From: Baffinella frigidus | Lineage: Eukaryota; Cryptophyceae; Cryptomonadales; Baffinellaceae | Direction: 5' to 3' | Length of the DNA stretch: 16,080 nt | NCBI GenBank assembly: GCA_026770585.1 | Contig: MU646419.1 | Location: 232,778-248,857, forward strand | Part shown: positions 13,201 to 15,174 of the stretch, piece by piece | Layout of the letters: every line of letters starts with the position of its first letter | How positions within the stretch are numbered: position 1 is the stretch's first letter | Notes under the pieces: generated by a model | Databases searched by the model: none | The model's input: the letters and a program-made list of their open reading frames with translations, nothing else | What the model was told of the DNA's origin: nothing | Made by a program: the position numbers and the translations under genes

Positions 13201-13222
13201 CCTTTCCGTCCGGGGGGAATAA
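175..13222 (+). CDS. SprT-like zinc metallopeptidase with zinc ribbon and HMG-like C-terminal segment (GCNA/Spartan class), 11 exons
   Basis: Joined exons 175-232, 1314-1368, 1624-1662, 1849-1945, 3488-3550, 4925-4987, 6228-6302, 7423-7521, 10299-10380, 11593-11678 and 13151-13222 give 262 residues and a stop; all phases agree. Visible motifs: helix ARDLVDELN and VFSGRVPPDV (11-31), IRWSN then KTAGMT (33-46), TATVELSSK (75-83), the metallopeptidase motif HELCH (97-101, Glu98 catalytic) with a likely third ligand in EHG (His115), a zinc ribbon with C151-x2-C154 and C172-x2-C175, then an HMG-like stretch (about 184-239). Known members of the family cleave proteins crosslinked to DNA in the nucleus. 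GCNA-type proteins often have a long acidic N-terminus, which is absent here, so an upstream exon beyond position 1 is possible. No promoter or poly(A) signal was recognised. Expression is unproven, and many duplicate exon fragments lie in the introns. Confidence 0.85.
196..673 (+). repeat. Intron 1 tandem copies of the exon 1 tail plus donor
   Basis: Besides exon 1, copies lie at 362-388 (identical to 205-231 but followed by AGTACG), 496-526 (in frame IARELVDEHN with donor GTAAAC), 573-587 (tail and donor only) and 661-673 (decayed). They are separated by a spacer of roughly 100-150 bp that repeats ACTAGCATCGTCAACTTTT at about 315, 432 and 617. The copy at 496-526 has a donor closer to consensus than the real exon. 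Confidence 0.75.
674..1130. other. Middle of intron 1, no recognised element
   Basis: Unique-looking sequence with short recurring words: AAAAGTCAATT followed by CCCGG at about 680 and 925, and CGTCCACATTT-like pieces. A 95-codon open frame (570-857) crosses the exon 1 remnants but shows no family motif. It is treated as intronic. Confidence 0.4.
1160..1368 (+). repeat. Tandem duplication containing a decayed exon 2 copy
   Basis: GTTGACTAA, then CGGTCGTG and GTGGGAACAG, occur at 1160-1192 and again at 1279-1313, each followed by exon 2 text. The first copy (1193-1212) reads AAVFLG-like and then fails. The second is the real exon 2. A third scrap of the exon 2 end (TGGAGCAACATG) lies at 1459-1470 inside telomere-like sequence. 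Confidence 0.75.
1314..1368 (+). CDS. Exon 2: core strand segment, AVFSGRVPPDVEIRWSN
   Basis: Acceptor GGGAACAG at 1306-1313; a TTGACTAAAC element about 30 nt upstream could be the branch site. The leading CG completes the Ala codon begun by exon 1. The text matches the SprT pattern N-x-x-VF-x-G-x-hP followed by I-x-W-S-N. The donor GTGCGC at 1369 splits the Met codon (AT|G). Confidence 0.85.
1378..1620. repeat. Telomere-like heptamers in intron 2
   Basis: CCCTAAA and CACTAAA at 1379-1452, CCCTGAA at 1478-1495 and CCCTAAA again at 1528-1619. They are interrupted by a scrap of exon 2 and a short unique segment. They make up most of intron 2. Confidence 0.9.
1624..1662 (+). CDS. Exon 3: YSKTAGMTAFKLR
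   Basis: A 39-nt micro-exon between CTCTCCAG and GTACCC. It supplies the family motif K-T-A-G after the W-S-N strand and ends in phase 2 (CG), completed by the G of exon 4 to give Arg. I noticed no extra copies of this exon. Confidence 0.8.
1670..1846. repeat. CCCGAAA/CCTGAAA/CTCGAAA heptamer block, intron 3
   Basis: Almost all of intron 3 is a higher-order alternation of CCCGAAA, CCTGAAA and CTCGAAA with a 7-bp period, passing into CCCTAAA-like units near the acceptor. Its reverse strand translates as repetitive FRVSGF, which explains the long open frame there. Confidence 0.9.
1849..1945 (+). CDS. Exon 4: YPPGCSP...GVVYTATVELSSK
   Basis: Acceptor TACACAAG at 1841-1848, preceded by telomere-like repeats. 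The first G completes the Arg codon of exon 3. The second half, TATVELSSK, corresponds to the SprT strand (A-x-I-E-L-S-x-K) that precedes the catalytic helix. The exon ends AAG followed by GCACCT, so this intron uses a GC donor. Reading on instead gives APSSL and a stop. This is the only copy that joins in frame to exon 3 through an acceptor. Confidence 0.75.
1961..2031. repeat. CCCGGAA heptamer block
   Basis: Repeated CCCGGAA with CCCAGAA and CCCGAAA variants between the real exon 4 and its next copy, 7-bp period. Confidence 0.85.
2246..2296. repeat. CACTAAA heptamer block
   Basis: Seven near-perfect tandem CACTAAA units, a homogeneous single-base variant of the telomere heptamer. Confidence 0.9.
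2665..2808. mobile_element. MITE-like element, 22-bp terminal inverted repeats
   Basis: Ends TCATCTCGGAAGATAACTGA (start 2665) and, in reverse complement, TCATGTCGAAAGATAACTGA (2787-2808) match at about 20 of 22 positions. The interior is AT-rich with no coding capacity. AATC flanks both ends and could be a target duplication. A diverged, inverted relative lies at 4052-4135. Confidence 0.65.
2875..2935. repeat. CCCTAAA/CCCTGAA/CCCGAAA tract between exon 4 copies
   Basis: Degenerate heptamers between the last two exon 4 copies. Confidence 0.85.
3052..3410 (+). pseudogene. Decayed copies of the exon 5 acceptor region and exon 5 start
   Basis: The sequence GTTGA-x-AAATACGGA-x-GTGGAGGGTC occurs at 3052-3080 and 3222-3252. 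It continues at 3254-3277 into a broken VD-like start and at 3377-3408 into VVDCEERLRA, identical to exon 5 for ten residues. Two of these copies run into C homopolymers of ten or more bases (about 3279-3288 and 3411-3420). None has the HELCH segment or a usable donor. Confidence 0.8.
3488..3550 (+). CDS. Exon 5: catalytic helix with HELCH zinc site
   Basis: Acceptor GGGGAGCAG at 3479-3487, phase 0; donor CAG|GTCAGC at 3551. The 21 codons read VVDCEERLRATLAHELCHVAQ apart from their last residue count. RLRATLAHELCH matches the GCNA/SprT signature R-L-R-x-T-L-x-H-E-h-C-H, with two zinc-binding His and a catalytic Glu. It is the only copy of this segment with the complete HExxH. Confidence 0.92.
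3570..3635. repeat. Perfect 21-bp-arm palindrome just after exon 5
   Basis: Arms at 3593-3613 and 3615-3635 are exact reverse complements with a single C between them. The left arm unit also occurs once more directly upstream (3571-3591). It lies about 20 nt after the exon 5 donor, so the pre-mRNA could fold into a strong hairpin there. CCTACACC within the arms resembles the heptamer repeats. Confidence 0.9.
3655..3720. repeat. CAGAAAA/CCCTAAA-type repeats, intron 5
   Basis: Short AACAGAAAACAGAAACCAGA run passing into CCCCTAA heptamers before the exon 5 tail copy. Confidence 0.75.
3720..3738 (+). pseudogene. Copy of exon 5 tail and donor
   Basis: CTCTGCCACGTTGCCCAG followed by GT repeats the last 18 nt of exon 5 with its donor, directly after heptamer repeats. 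It encodes LCHVAQ but has no upstream coding part. Confidence 0.85.
3739..4051. other. Unique AT-richer segment of intron 5 with one perfect palindrome
   Basis: No gene was recognised. A perfect 22-bp palindrome centred on GAATTC lies at 3860-3881. TACTCTCGTTGAG near the start and TCTCTCGTTCCAACGAGG near the end suggest the ends of a decayed insertion, but no clean inverted ends could be drawn. Confidence 0.4.
4052..4135. mobile_element. Inverted, truncated copy of the 2665-2808 MITE-like element
   Basis: ATTCAGTTATCTTCCGAGAT at 4114-4133 is the reverse complement of the left end of the first copy. Sequence inward (GAAATTAGTTAGGGC in reverse complement) stays alignable to the CTTAATTAA region. 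The other terminus is missing. Confidence 0.6.
4301..4327 (+). pseudogene. Partial exon 6 copy, no acceptor
   Basis: GTATCAACCACGAGGCAAAGCC corresponds to the VNHEAK part of exon 6. Both sides are heptamer repeats. Confidence 0.75.
4457..4501 (+). pseudogene. Exon 6 copy with acceptor but premature stop
   Basis: AACAG precedes TGG and the frame reads WVVNHEAKPEQGHP then TAA. The acceptor flank is the same as the real exon. The match ends at EQG, where the sequence changes into telomere-like repeats. Confidence 0.85.
4683..4727 (+). pseudogene. Second exon 6 copy with acceptor but premature stop
   Basis: AACAG|TGG, frame WVVNHEAKPEHGHP then TGA, followed by CCAGCCAAACC as after the previous copy. 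It breaks at the same codon as 4457-4501, so the two derive from one earlier truncated copy. Confidence 0.85.
4770..4885. mobile_element. Small inverted-repeat element (17-bp ends)
   Basis: AAGGATTGATTAATTGC at 4770-4786 and GCAATCAATCAATCCTT at 4869-4885 pair at 16 of 17 positions around an 82-bp interior containing a G10 run. No target duplication is evident. It lies just upstream of exon 6. Confidence 0.5.
4925..4987 (+). CDS. Exon 6: WVVNHEAKPEHGNAFRFWAEK, third zinc ligand
   Basis: Acceptor CCAAACAG, donor AAG|GTCTCT, both phase 0. E-H-G-N-A-F corresponds to the H-G-x-x-F motif in which SprT proteins carry the third metal-binding His. The W-x-x-K end also fits the family. Of the four copies of this exon, only this one continues past EHG into the conserved helix and a donor. 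Confidence 0.9.
4990..5090. repeat. G-strand telomere-like repeats opening intron 6
   Basis: TTTAGGG/TTCAGGG/TGTAGGG units begin straight after the exon 6 donor. On the + strand this is opposite in orientation to the C-rich tracts upstream. Confidence 0.85.
5125..5196. repeat. CCCCTAA heptamer block
   Basis: C-strand CCCCTAA tandem units with CCCCTGA and CCCTTAA variants in intron 6. Confidence 0.9.
5256..5370. repeat. TTAGGC/TTTAGGG-containing 24-bp tandem repeat and G-strand tract
   Basis: A unit of GCAGAGCTAGGCTTTAGGCT and TTAG repeats about three times (5256-5325), followed by GGGTGTAG-type units. It is a higher-order repeat built on a telomere-like core. Confidence 0.85.
5430..5792. 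repeat. Direct repeat pair flanking a CTTAAG-ended element, intron 6
   Basis: GTACCAGAGAAGGCAGGTAT and the following 35 bp (5430-5484) recur at 5738-5792 with a few changes (CAGGTATCGCGTCCG intact). The 5490-5585 fold-back element lies between them, next to the first repeat. Confidence 0.8.
5490..5585. mobile_element. CTTAAG-ended fold-back element, copy 1
   Basis: Inverted ends CCTTAAGTGACCA (5490-5502) and TGGTCACTTAAGG (5573-5585) are exact. The core CCTAGGGCCCTACGGTAGGG with GTATGAGCC is shared with copies at 12326-12429 and, inverted, at 14004-14099. It is non-coding. Confidence 0.75.
5938..5979 (+). pseudogene. Exon 7 copy with weakened acceptor
   Basis: Frame VEAHDQTLRVDTCH, then the sequence departs. 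The acceptor is GAG instead of CAG and the tyrosine-rich end and donor are missing. Confidence 0.85.
6093..6119 (+). pseudogene. Short exon 7 copy with acceptor
   Basis: AATCAG|GTT then VEAYDQIDR, fused at CAGATC to the GACCGCGCG start of the next tandem unit. Confidence 0.8.
6228..6302 (+). CDS. Exon 7: VEAYDQ...TCHEYDINYRYRYK
   Basis: Acceptor TTGAATCAG, donor AAG|GTCTAA, both phase 0, 25 codons. TCHEYDINYRYRYK matches the strand that links the SprT catalytic domain to its zinc ribbon (T-C-H-x-Y-x-I-x-Y-x-Y). It is the most complete of several copies. Confidence 0.9.
6311..6418. repeat. C-strand telomere-like tract opening intron 7
   Basis: CCCTAAA with CCATGAA and CCTCAAG variants, eight bases after the exon 7 donor. 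Confidence 0.9.
6447..6506. repeat. G-rich strand tract, intron 7
   Basis: GGTTTAGAGTGCAGGGG-type units decaying into GGGGATGGGGG and GGGGCTGGGGGGG. It contains several G runs and could form quadruplexes on the + strand. Confidence 0.75.
6512..6602 (+). pseudogene. Exon 7 fragment in a hairpin fused to an exon 8 fragment
   Basis: TGCCACGAGTAGGATATCAA at 6512 copies exon 7 with TAC changed to TAG. The arms 6515-6535 and 6541-6561 are exact reverse complements around CACTA. The right arm abuts GTGGCTGAGAAGACG, an exon 8 copy that lacks nine bases of its second CxxC and ends GCCTGCCAG|GT at 6602. Confidence 0.85.
6624..6679. repeat. 25-bp-arm hairpin (AGAAATCTCTTGGTATC family), copy 1
   Basis: Left arm 6624-6648, loop GGTATG, right arm 6655-6679, one mismatch. 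It follows an exon 8 copy through the linker CCCATCTCCACACAGCTTA. The same linker and hairpin recur at 7826-7902. Confidence 0.9.
6680..6930. repeat. G-strand telomere-like tract with short unique start, intron 7
   Basis: TCAATTGGTATT-type words repeat at about 6807 and 6840 around GGTTTAGGGTTCAGGG. A regular GGGGTTA block follows at 6880-6925. Confidence 0.8.
6933..7012 (+). pseudogene. Exon 7 end joined to exon 8 start (partial copies)
   Basis: 6933-6964 repeats YDINYRYRYK but is followed by GC, not GT. After 16 bases, 6981-7012 repeats EQCGVEYGR of exon 8, with the acceptor-like CGAGCAG created inside it. The intron between these two coding pieces has almost vanished in this copy. Confidence 0.8.
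7152..7372 (+). pseudogene. Exon 8 copy interrupted by an in-frame CT microsatellite
   Basis: Acceptor TTCGTGCAG precedes CERCGVEYG (7152-7178). RHSNSVDVADKTCG resumes at 7332 after 153 nt (51 codons) of CT-rich repeat, in the same frame, giving a Ser/Leu insert inside the zinc ribbon. The copy then runs into GGTTTCGGGG and stops, and has no donor or second full CxxC. Confidence 0.9.
7179..7331. repeat. (CT)n/(CTC)n pyrimidine microsatellite
   Basis: Pure C/T for 153 bases: an initial (CT)n run, then TCCTCTCTC-type units. It lies within an exon 8 copy. Confidence 0.97.
7423..7521 (+). CDS. Exon 8: SprT zinc ribbon
   Basis: Acceptor CTCGTGCAG, donor CAG|GTTCCA, both phase 0, 33 codons. It contains CERCG, EYGRHSNSID and CGACDGPL. 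The two CxxC pairs and the G-R-H-S-x-S-I-D core are the hallmark of the SprT/GCNA zinc ribbon. At least seven partial copies surround it, and this is the only undamaged one. Confidence 0.93.
7544..7560 (+). pseudogene. Exon 8 tail and donor copy
   Basis: CTCTCGAAGCCTGCCAG followed by GT, directly after a short CCCTAAA tract following the real exon 8. Confidence 0.85.
7634..7734. repeat. GCTATCTTA inverted/direct repeat cluster
   Basis: TTGCTATCTTAGGGGTGGAA (7634-7653) pairs with TTCCACCCGTAAGATAGCAA (7696-7715), one mismatch. Two more GTAAGATAGC units lie at about 7684 and 7725. The same GCTATCTTA word recurs at about 8968 and 9030. Confidence 0.75.
7746..7825 (+). pseudogene. Exon 8 copy lacking its start, with internal slip
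   Basis: GGCACTCCAACTCGATCGAC continues through AEKTCG-like text. AGACGTGTG is then repeated (7787 and 7794) before GGGCCCCTCGAAGCCTGCCAG-like sequence with donor GT. The second CxxC is broken. Confidence 0.85.
7848..8025. mobile_element. Compound fold-back element with 65-bp arms
   Basis: 7878-7942 pairs with 7961-8025 over 65 bp with only a few mismatches around an 18-bp loop. The outer portion is the AGAAATCTCTTGGTATC family and the inner portion contains TCTAGAGGATCCTAC. A further arm at 7848-7871 forms a competing hairpin with 7878-7902. A half copy lies at 8354-8444. It is non-coding. Confidence 0.85.
8101..8141 (+). pseudogene. Exon 8 tail copy with donor
   Basis: ACGTGTGGCGCGTGTGACTG then GAAGCCTGCCAG|GTCCCATCTC. 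It shares the upstream block AAGTGGTTxTGGGTCAGAAT with the copy at 8523. Confidence 0.85.
8166..8337. mobile_element. Inverted-repeat element with perfect 22-bp ends
   Basis: CCACGCAAGAGTGTAGGGCA and the next two bases (8166-8187) are the exact reverse complement of 8316-8337. A second, perfect 26-bp palindrome centred on GAATTC lies inside at 8200-8225. The outer flanks (8006-8036 versus 8341-8368) also pair, so the element sits within a larger fold-back. Confidence 0.75.
8354..8444. mobile_element. Half copy of the 7848-8025 fold-back element
   Basis: GGTACCAAGAGATTTTATCC, CCTACGAGTGAATTATCC and AGAGGATCCTACGGTAGGCA repeat one arm of the earlier element. The opposite arm is absent. Confidence 0.75.
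8467..8514. repeat. G-strand telomere insertion flanked by a 15-bp duplication
   Basis: GAAGTGGTTCTGGGT at 8467-8481 and again at 8500-8514 surrounds TTAGGGTTTAGGGTTTAG. The paralogous block at 8070-8090 (AAGTGGTTATGGGTCAGAAT) has no insertion. Confidence 0.9.
8523..8565 (+). pseudogene. Exon 8 tail copy with donor, running into heptamers
   Basis: GAAGACGTGTGGCGCGTGTG then GGCCTCTGGAAGCCTGCCAG|GT, followed at once by CCTACACCCTGAACCC. The second CxxC survives in this copy. Confidence 0.85.
8568..8750. repeat. Telomere-like tract in intron 8
   Basis: CCCTAAA runs at 8571-8663, then CCCCTAAC/CCCTATC-like units to 8740. Confidence 0.88.
8761..9393 (+). pseudogene. Exon 9 copies a-c with flanks
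   Basis: Copies begin after GGCAG at 8796 (TPRVASGFAAYIKKHHAQ then stop), 9112 (TPRVASRFAAYIKKHYAQQ) and 9339 (frameshifted by inserted bases in the GFAAY region). Each keeps the GGCAG acceptor, and the first two diverge after KKH. The segment 9105-9393 is about 95% identical by eye to 10065-10350. Confidence 0.85.
8850..9100. other. Unique segment of intron 8 with inverted TCGGACCA/TGGTCCGA words
   Basis: TTTCGGACCAAGACAGATTC at about 8940 and GGACAGATTCTGGTATGGTC at about 9052 share GACAGATTCTG directly and TCGGACCA in inverse. GCTATCTTA occurs twice between them. It is possibly a decayed small element; no gene was recognised. Confidence 0.4.
9418..9605. repeat. CTATACC/CTATACT heptamer block
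   Basis: About 18 units of CCCTATA and CTCTATA with some CCCTGTA, returning to CCCTAAA at 9562. The 7-bp period is kept while the core base changes. Confidence 0.93.
9668..9900 (+). pseudogene. Exon 9 copies d-f truncated into heptamers
   Basis: Copy d (9668-9702) breaks at GCATAC into CCCTACACC. Copy e (9767-9790) is a decayed start only. Copy f (9848-9900) is identical to the real exon through CACTTTGCGA and then becomes AACCCTAACC. All keep GGCAG before ACxCC. Confidence 0.88.
9914..10022. repeat. CCATATA heptamer block
   Basis: About 14 nearly perfect tandem CCATATA units, ending in CCCTACA. It is a telomere heptamer variant with two changed bases. Confidence 0.95.
10072..10131 (+). pseudogene. 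Exon 9 copy g
   Basis: GGCAG|ACTCCACGG, frame TPRAASGFAAYIKKHHAQQR, then non-homologous to the exon. It has the same upstream words (CAATCAATTGACATGGGAGG) as copies a and d. Confidence 0.85.
10299..10380 (+). CDS. Exon 9: HMG-box-like segment, first half
   Basis: Acceptor GGTGGCAG, donor GCCG|GTCTCA. It reads TPRAASGFAAYIKKH then FASAREALVPGA and ends in phase 1. The pattern (P-x-x-x-S-x-F-x-x-Y-h-K, then h-x-P-G) resembles HMG-box-like tails. This copy alone runs from acceptor to donor without truncation. Confidence 0.8.
10385..10590. repeat. Intron 9 tandem units: exon 9 tail, donor, then CTATAAA heptamers
   Basis: CGCTTGTCCTCGGCGCCG|GTCTC recurs at about 10470-10487, and a variant lies at 10561-10578. 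Each is followed or preceded by AAACCCTACACACTCAAC and CTATAAA heptamers (10415-10460, 10513-10552). Each unit carries an intact-looking GT donor. Confidence 0.88.
10591..10740. repeat. TTC-rich microsatellite with a tandem 60-bp repeat
   Basis: TCTTCTTC runs alternate with TAGAGCGGTATTCACGACCA (about 10628) and its diverged copy TAGAGCGGTTCTCACAACTA (about 10689). The open frame across it is serine-rich low complexity. Confidence 0.85.
10741..10965. other. Unique part of intron 9 with repeated GTCAAC/GTTGAC words
   Basis: AAGTCAACTCCCCCTGAAAG, AAGTTGACTTAGGTGAGCTG and GGTTGACTTAGC occur here. The first two are partly inverse to each other. No gene was recognised. Confidence 0.4.
10970..11011 (+). 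pseudogene. Exon 9 second half copy with donor
   Basis: GTGCACTTTGCGAGCGCGCG encodes HFASAR and continues to EALVPDA before G|GTCCTA. It is in the same frame as exon 9 but has no acceptor for the first half. It could act as an alternative 3' part if a cryptic acceptor is used. Confidence 0.85.
11012..11310. repeat. Telomere-like mosaic of intron 9
   Basis: CCCTAAA, CCCGAAA, CCCTGAA, CCTGAAA (11205-11242) and CTATAAA (11253-11280) blocks in succession, ending shortly before an exon 10 copy. Confidence 0.9.
11316..11379 (+). pseudogene. Exon 10 copy with expanded G run
   Basis: GTGCAG|AC then 13 G bases, keeping frame: GGGG-VKHGLVMSLISKMWHTR, then RW and divergence without the KALFS end. The acceptor and phase match exon 10, so it is a candidate alternative exon without a donor. 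Confidence 0.85.
11380..11590. other. Intron segment between exon 10 copies
   Basis: Contains AAAGTCAACTCCCC and CTGTCAACTTTGCG, then a triple AATACTTTTAGTAG/AATACTTTTAGCAG repeat (11461-11520). No coding motif was seen. Confidence 0.5.
11593..11678 (+). CDS. Exon 10: HMG-box-like segment, second half
   Basis: Acceptor CCGGGCAG; the leading AC completes Asp with the G of exon 9. It reads GGEVKHGLVMSLLSKMWHTR then KALFSPST and stops before GTCTAC. H-G-x-V-M-x-x-L-S-x-x-W fits the second helix of an HMG-like box. Other copies end SPSK before GT, so the last residue may differ in the expressed form. Confidence 0.8.
11764..11823 (+). pseudogene. Exon 10 copy, 3' part with donor
   Basis: Frame VMSLLSMTWHTRKALFSLFK then GT at 11824. 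It lacks the acceptor and the GGEVKHGL start. Confidence 0.85.
11942..11972 (+). pseudogene. Exon 10 tail copy
   Basis: AACGCGCAAAGCGCTCTTCT gives TRKALFSPSK; it is followed by GC instead of GT. Confidence 0.8.
12001..12184. repeat. Imperfect inverted repeat region with TACCCTCCACACATACT direct repeats
   Basis: GTCCACCTACCCTAACACA (12001-12019) pairs with TGTGTTAGGGTACGTCCAC (about 12166-12184) with three mismatches. Inside, TACCCTCCACACATACTC occurs twice (about 12040 and 12124). It may be a decayed non-autonomous element. Confidence 0.55.
12250..12282 (+). pseudogene. Exon 10 tail copy with donor
   Basis: CACACGCGCCAGGCCCTCTT reads HTRQALFPPSK and is followed by GTCTCT. Confidence 0.8.
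12326..12429. mobile_element. CTTAAG-ended fold-back element, copy 2
   Basis: TATCCCTTAAGT at 12326 and ACTTAAGGGATA at 12418-12429 are exact inverted ends. The core CCTAGGCAGGTCCTAGGGCC is shared with copy 1. An additional small hairpin TGCGGTCA-AAAT-TGACCGCA lies at 12343-12362. Confidence 0.75.
12430..12924. other. Intron 10 segment without a recognised element
   Basis: TTCCCTCCYACGCAGTT occurs twice near 12432 and 12483, each beside CCCCTCATCTCGTxCCGTATC (also at about 12309). A short open frame at 12535-12723 carries no known motif. Confidence 0.4.
12928..13140. repeat. CACTGAA, CCACAAA and CCCTAAA heptamer blocks before exon 11
   Basis: About ten CACTGAA units (12928-12998), CCCTGAA (to 13030), four CCACAAA units (13034-13062), then CCCTAAA/CTCTAAA/CCATAAA to 13140. 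The acceptor of exon 11 follows immediately. Confidence 0.93.
13151..13222 (+). CDS. Exon 11: terminal exon, MDSPVLDVDALVQDLQSLSV-RGE-stop
   Basis: Acceptor CCCCAACCAG at 13141-13150 follows a long heptamer tract. Phase 0 joins exon 10 and the TAA is at 13220-13222. It gives an acidic, leucine-spaced tail. No family motif is seen, so its assignment rests on acceptor, phase and position. The total reaches exactly 263 codons. Confidence 0.65.
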   Translation: MDSPVLDVDALVQDLQSLSVRGE

Positions 13223-14003
13223 CAGATTCCGAAATAGCCAAAAAAACTCGAGTCTACATAAATGACTGTTCGGGGAATAACTGGCCGTGTGAGTACATCC
13301 ACACGAGAATGGTAGTGGGGTCTATTTAAAACCCAGATGCAGCCTTTGTGTGGTAACTGGCATTGCCGTTGGAGCCGTTCCACCCCAAACTAGGTCAGAC
13401 GCGAGGTTGGAACACCCTATCCTGGTACAAATGTTTACAACCCCACATGTAAATAGGCCCCTCTGGCATTCTCGGGCACATCCTTGGAACCCTGATGCGC
13501 TTCACTCCTTCGCGTGCACCCCTAAATGGGGCTTTCCCCCGAAACCCTGAATGCAGTCCATGTGATAGCCCGAGGCGAGCTCGTCTTAGACCCGGTCCCC
13601 ACACAACATCCGGGGGGGGCAACTGTCCTTCCGAGGGCAATATCCCCACGCGTTTGCGAGTGACGGTGTGACCCCGCTTGGGAGGGGAGAGGCCGCGCCG
13701 GCCAAGGCGCGACACACAAGCGAGAGAGAACTTACCTTCATTAGTCACGGTGATATTAGATGCTCACTCGAGTCTCGAGAACTCGCTCGCTCGATCCGTG
13801 GCGGCAATGTGGTATCCGCTTAGCAGCGGCCGAGTTCCTTTTCCCCCGGATATCCGTGGGAAACGCGGTTAGAGTTCCAGGGCAATGGATAAGATTACAG
13901 TGCAAATAGTTTAGATGGACTGTATCCGTGAAGCCCCCTGTGGCTGCTGAGTGGAGGGCACATGCACGCGCCTGTGCTTAAGAAAGGGCCACCGCCTAGG
14001 ACC
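13223..14003. other. Downstream flank of the gene, no gene recognised
   Basis: After the stop there is no clear poly(A) signal. GTTCGGGGAATAACTGGCC at 13268 partly echoes the stop region CCGGGGGGAATAACAG. Open frames on both strands at 13350-13870 overlap each other and lack motifs. A segment at about 13670-13720 is inverted relative to 14826-14884. Confidence 0.4.
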
Positions 14004-14099
14004 CTATCTCTTAAGTGGCGAGTAGGCTCATACGCCCTACCGTGGGGCATGCGTAGGAGCCTAGGACATCTTTCAATGTTGACCCCACTTAAGAGATAG
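14004..14099. mobile_element. CTTAAG-ended fold-back element, copy 3 (inverted)
   Basis: CTATCTCTTAAGTGG (14004-14018) and CCACTTAAGAGATAG (14085-14099) are exact 15-bp inverted ends. The core GGCTCATACGCCCTACCGTG is the reverse complement of the core of copy 1. Confidence 0.8.
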
Positions 14100-14107
14100 C
14101 AGGCCAA

Positions 14108-15174
14108 TGCCTAGGGTCCTAGGATAGTCCGGGGGGGGGGGCGCTTTCTTATGAGCGAGGTACCCCTGTACATCTCCTGGGACCAACACAGGGCCCCGCA
14201 AATCATAACTTATCACTAGTCGATGGTGGACCACTGCAGATGTCCTAGTGAACGAAATTTATTGGACACCCATAAAATCGCGAAATCCCAAGTGTGTTAC
14301 AGAGAAGAATCTGGCCGTGCGCAACCGCGCAACCCACCAGGGGAGGATGAAGTGACCTACATGTAGGAAGCGACGATGACACAAAATCGAGGGACCCCTG
14401 TATTTTTTAATTTTATTTTTCTTCGTCCTCTTCGTCTTCTTTTCGTTCTTCTTTGTTTCTTTTCTTCTTCTTCTTCTTCTTTAGTACTCTTAACCTAAAG
14501 ATGAGTGATCCACATGTCTATGAGCTTTAAGACCCCTGTAAGTGTATGCGCCGTAAGGAAGATTGATAATTTATTGCCAAACAACCAGCGTCGGCCCCGC
14601 ACATGCTACGCATTGTGCCACTTACTCCACCCCGTGTCGGCCGCTCATACGAGCATTTTCCGGACGGATTCTAACTCCACCTCCTACTGCGTCGCAAGAC
14701 CCCCTCGCTCACCCCTCGCCCTTCCCAAACAGTAGCACACGAAACGCGCATAGACATCTGGATCTGTGAGCGTCGGTCGGACAGGTGACGAGCCTCGGTG
14801 GTTGACTAATGAAGGCATTTTTTATCTCGCGTGTGTGTCGGGCCTGGGCCTGCACGGCCTTTCTCCTCCCAAGCGGGGTCTCACGAAACGCACATAGACT
14901 TTTGCATCGCTCGTCTCTAGGCTGAGAATAATAAAGACGAAAGAAGAATCGCGCACGAGCCCCCCCCCCCCCCCAACGTTCCTTCACATCCAGGGGGGGA
15001 AGTGAGGTTTAATAAATTGGCAAACACGACCGCAACAAGCCAGAGGACACGATACAGGGGTACTTAAAGGATAAGAAAGCCCCCCCCCCTGAGACCACCA
15101 TAGGGCCCTGGACATAGGCCTGCTGTAGGGTCCTAGGGAGGAGGCGCTTTTTTATGAGCGACGTGCCCCTGTAA
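14108..15174. repeat. Dispersed direct repeats around G11 and C runs
   Basis: CTAGGGTCCTAGG plus GGCGCTTTCTTATGAGCGAG and CCCCTGTA (14110-14170) recur at about 15127-15173. The spacer between the two halves is a G11 run (14131-14141) in one and GGAG in the other. C runs of 10 or more lie at 14960-14974 and 15080-15089. GATACAGGGGTACTTAAAGG at 15051 may be a decayed end of the CTTAAG family. Confidence 0.7.
14401..14486. repeat. Pyrimidine-rich TTC/CTT microsatellite
   Basis: Nearly pure T/C with CTTCTTCTTC runs, ending TTTAG. No coding was recognised around it. Confidence 0.9.

Larger units (their letters stand above)
13671..14884. repeat. Distant inverted repeat pair
   Basis: GACCCCGCTTGGGAGG at about 13671 with following GAGAGGCCG corresponds in reverse complement to GGCCTTTCTCCTCCCAAGCG near 14857. 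The similarity extends toward GTGTGTCG on the far side. The latter also shares CACGAAACGCxCATAGAC directly with about 14738. Confidence 0.65.

Noticed and set aside
13395-13748. 117-codon minus-strand open frame
   Set aside because: Competes with open frames on the other strand, has no recognised domain, and covers part of a distant inverted repeat.
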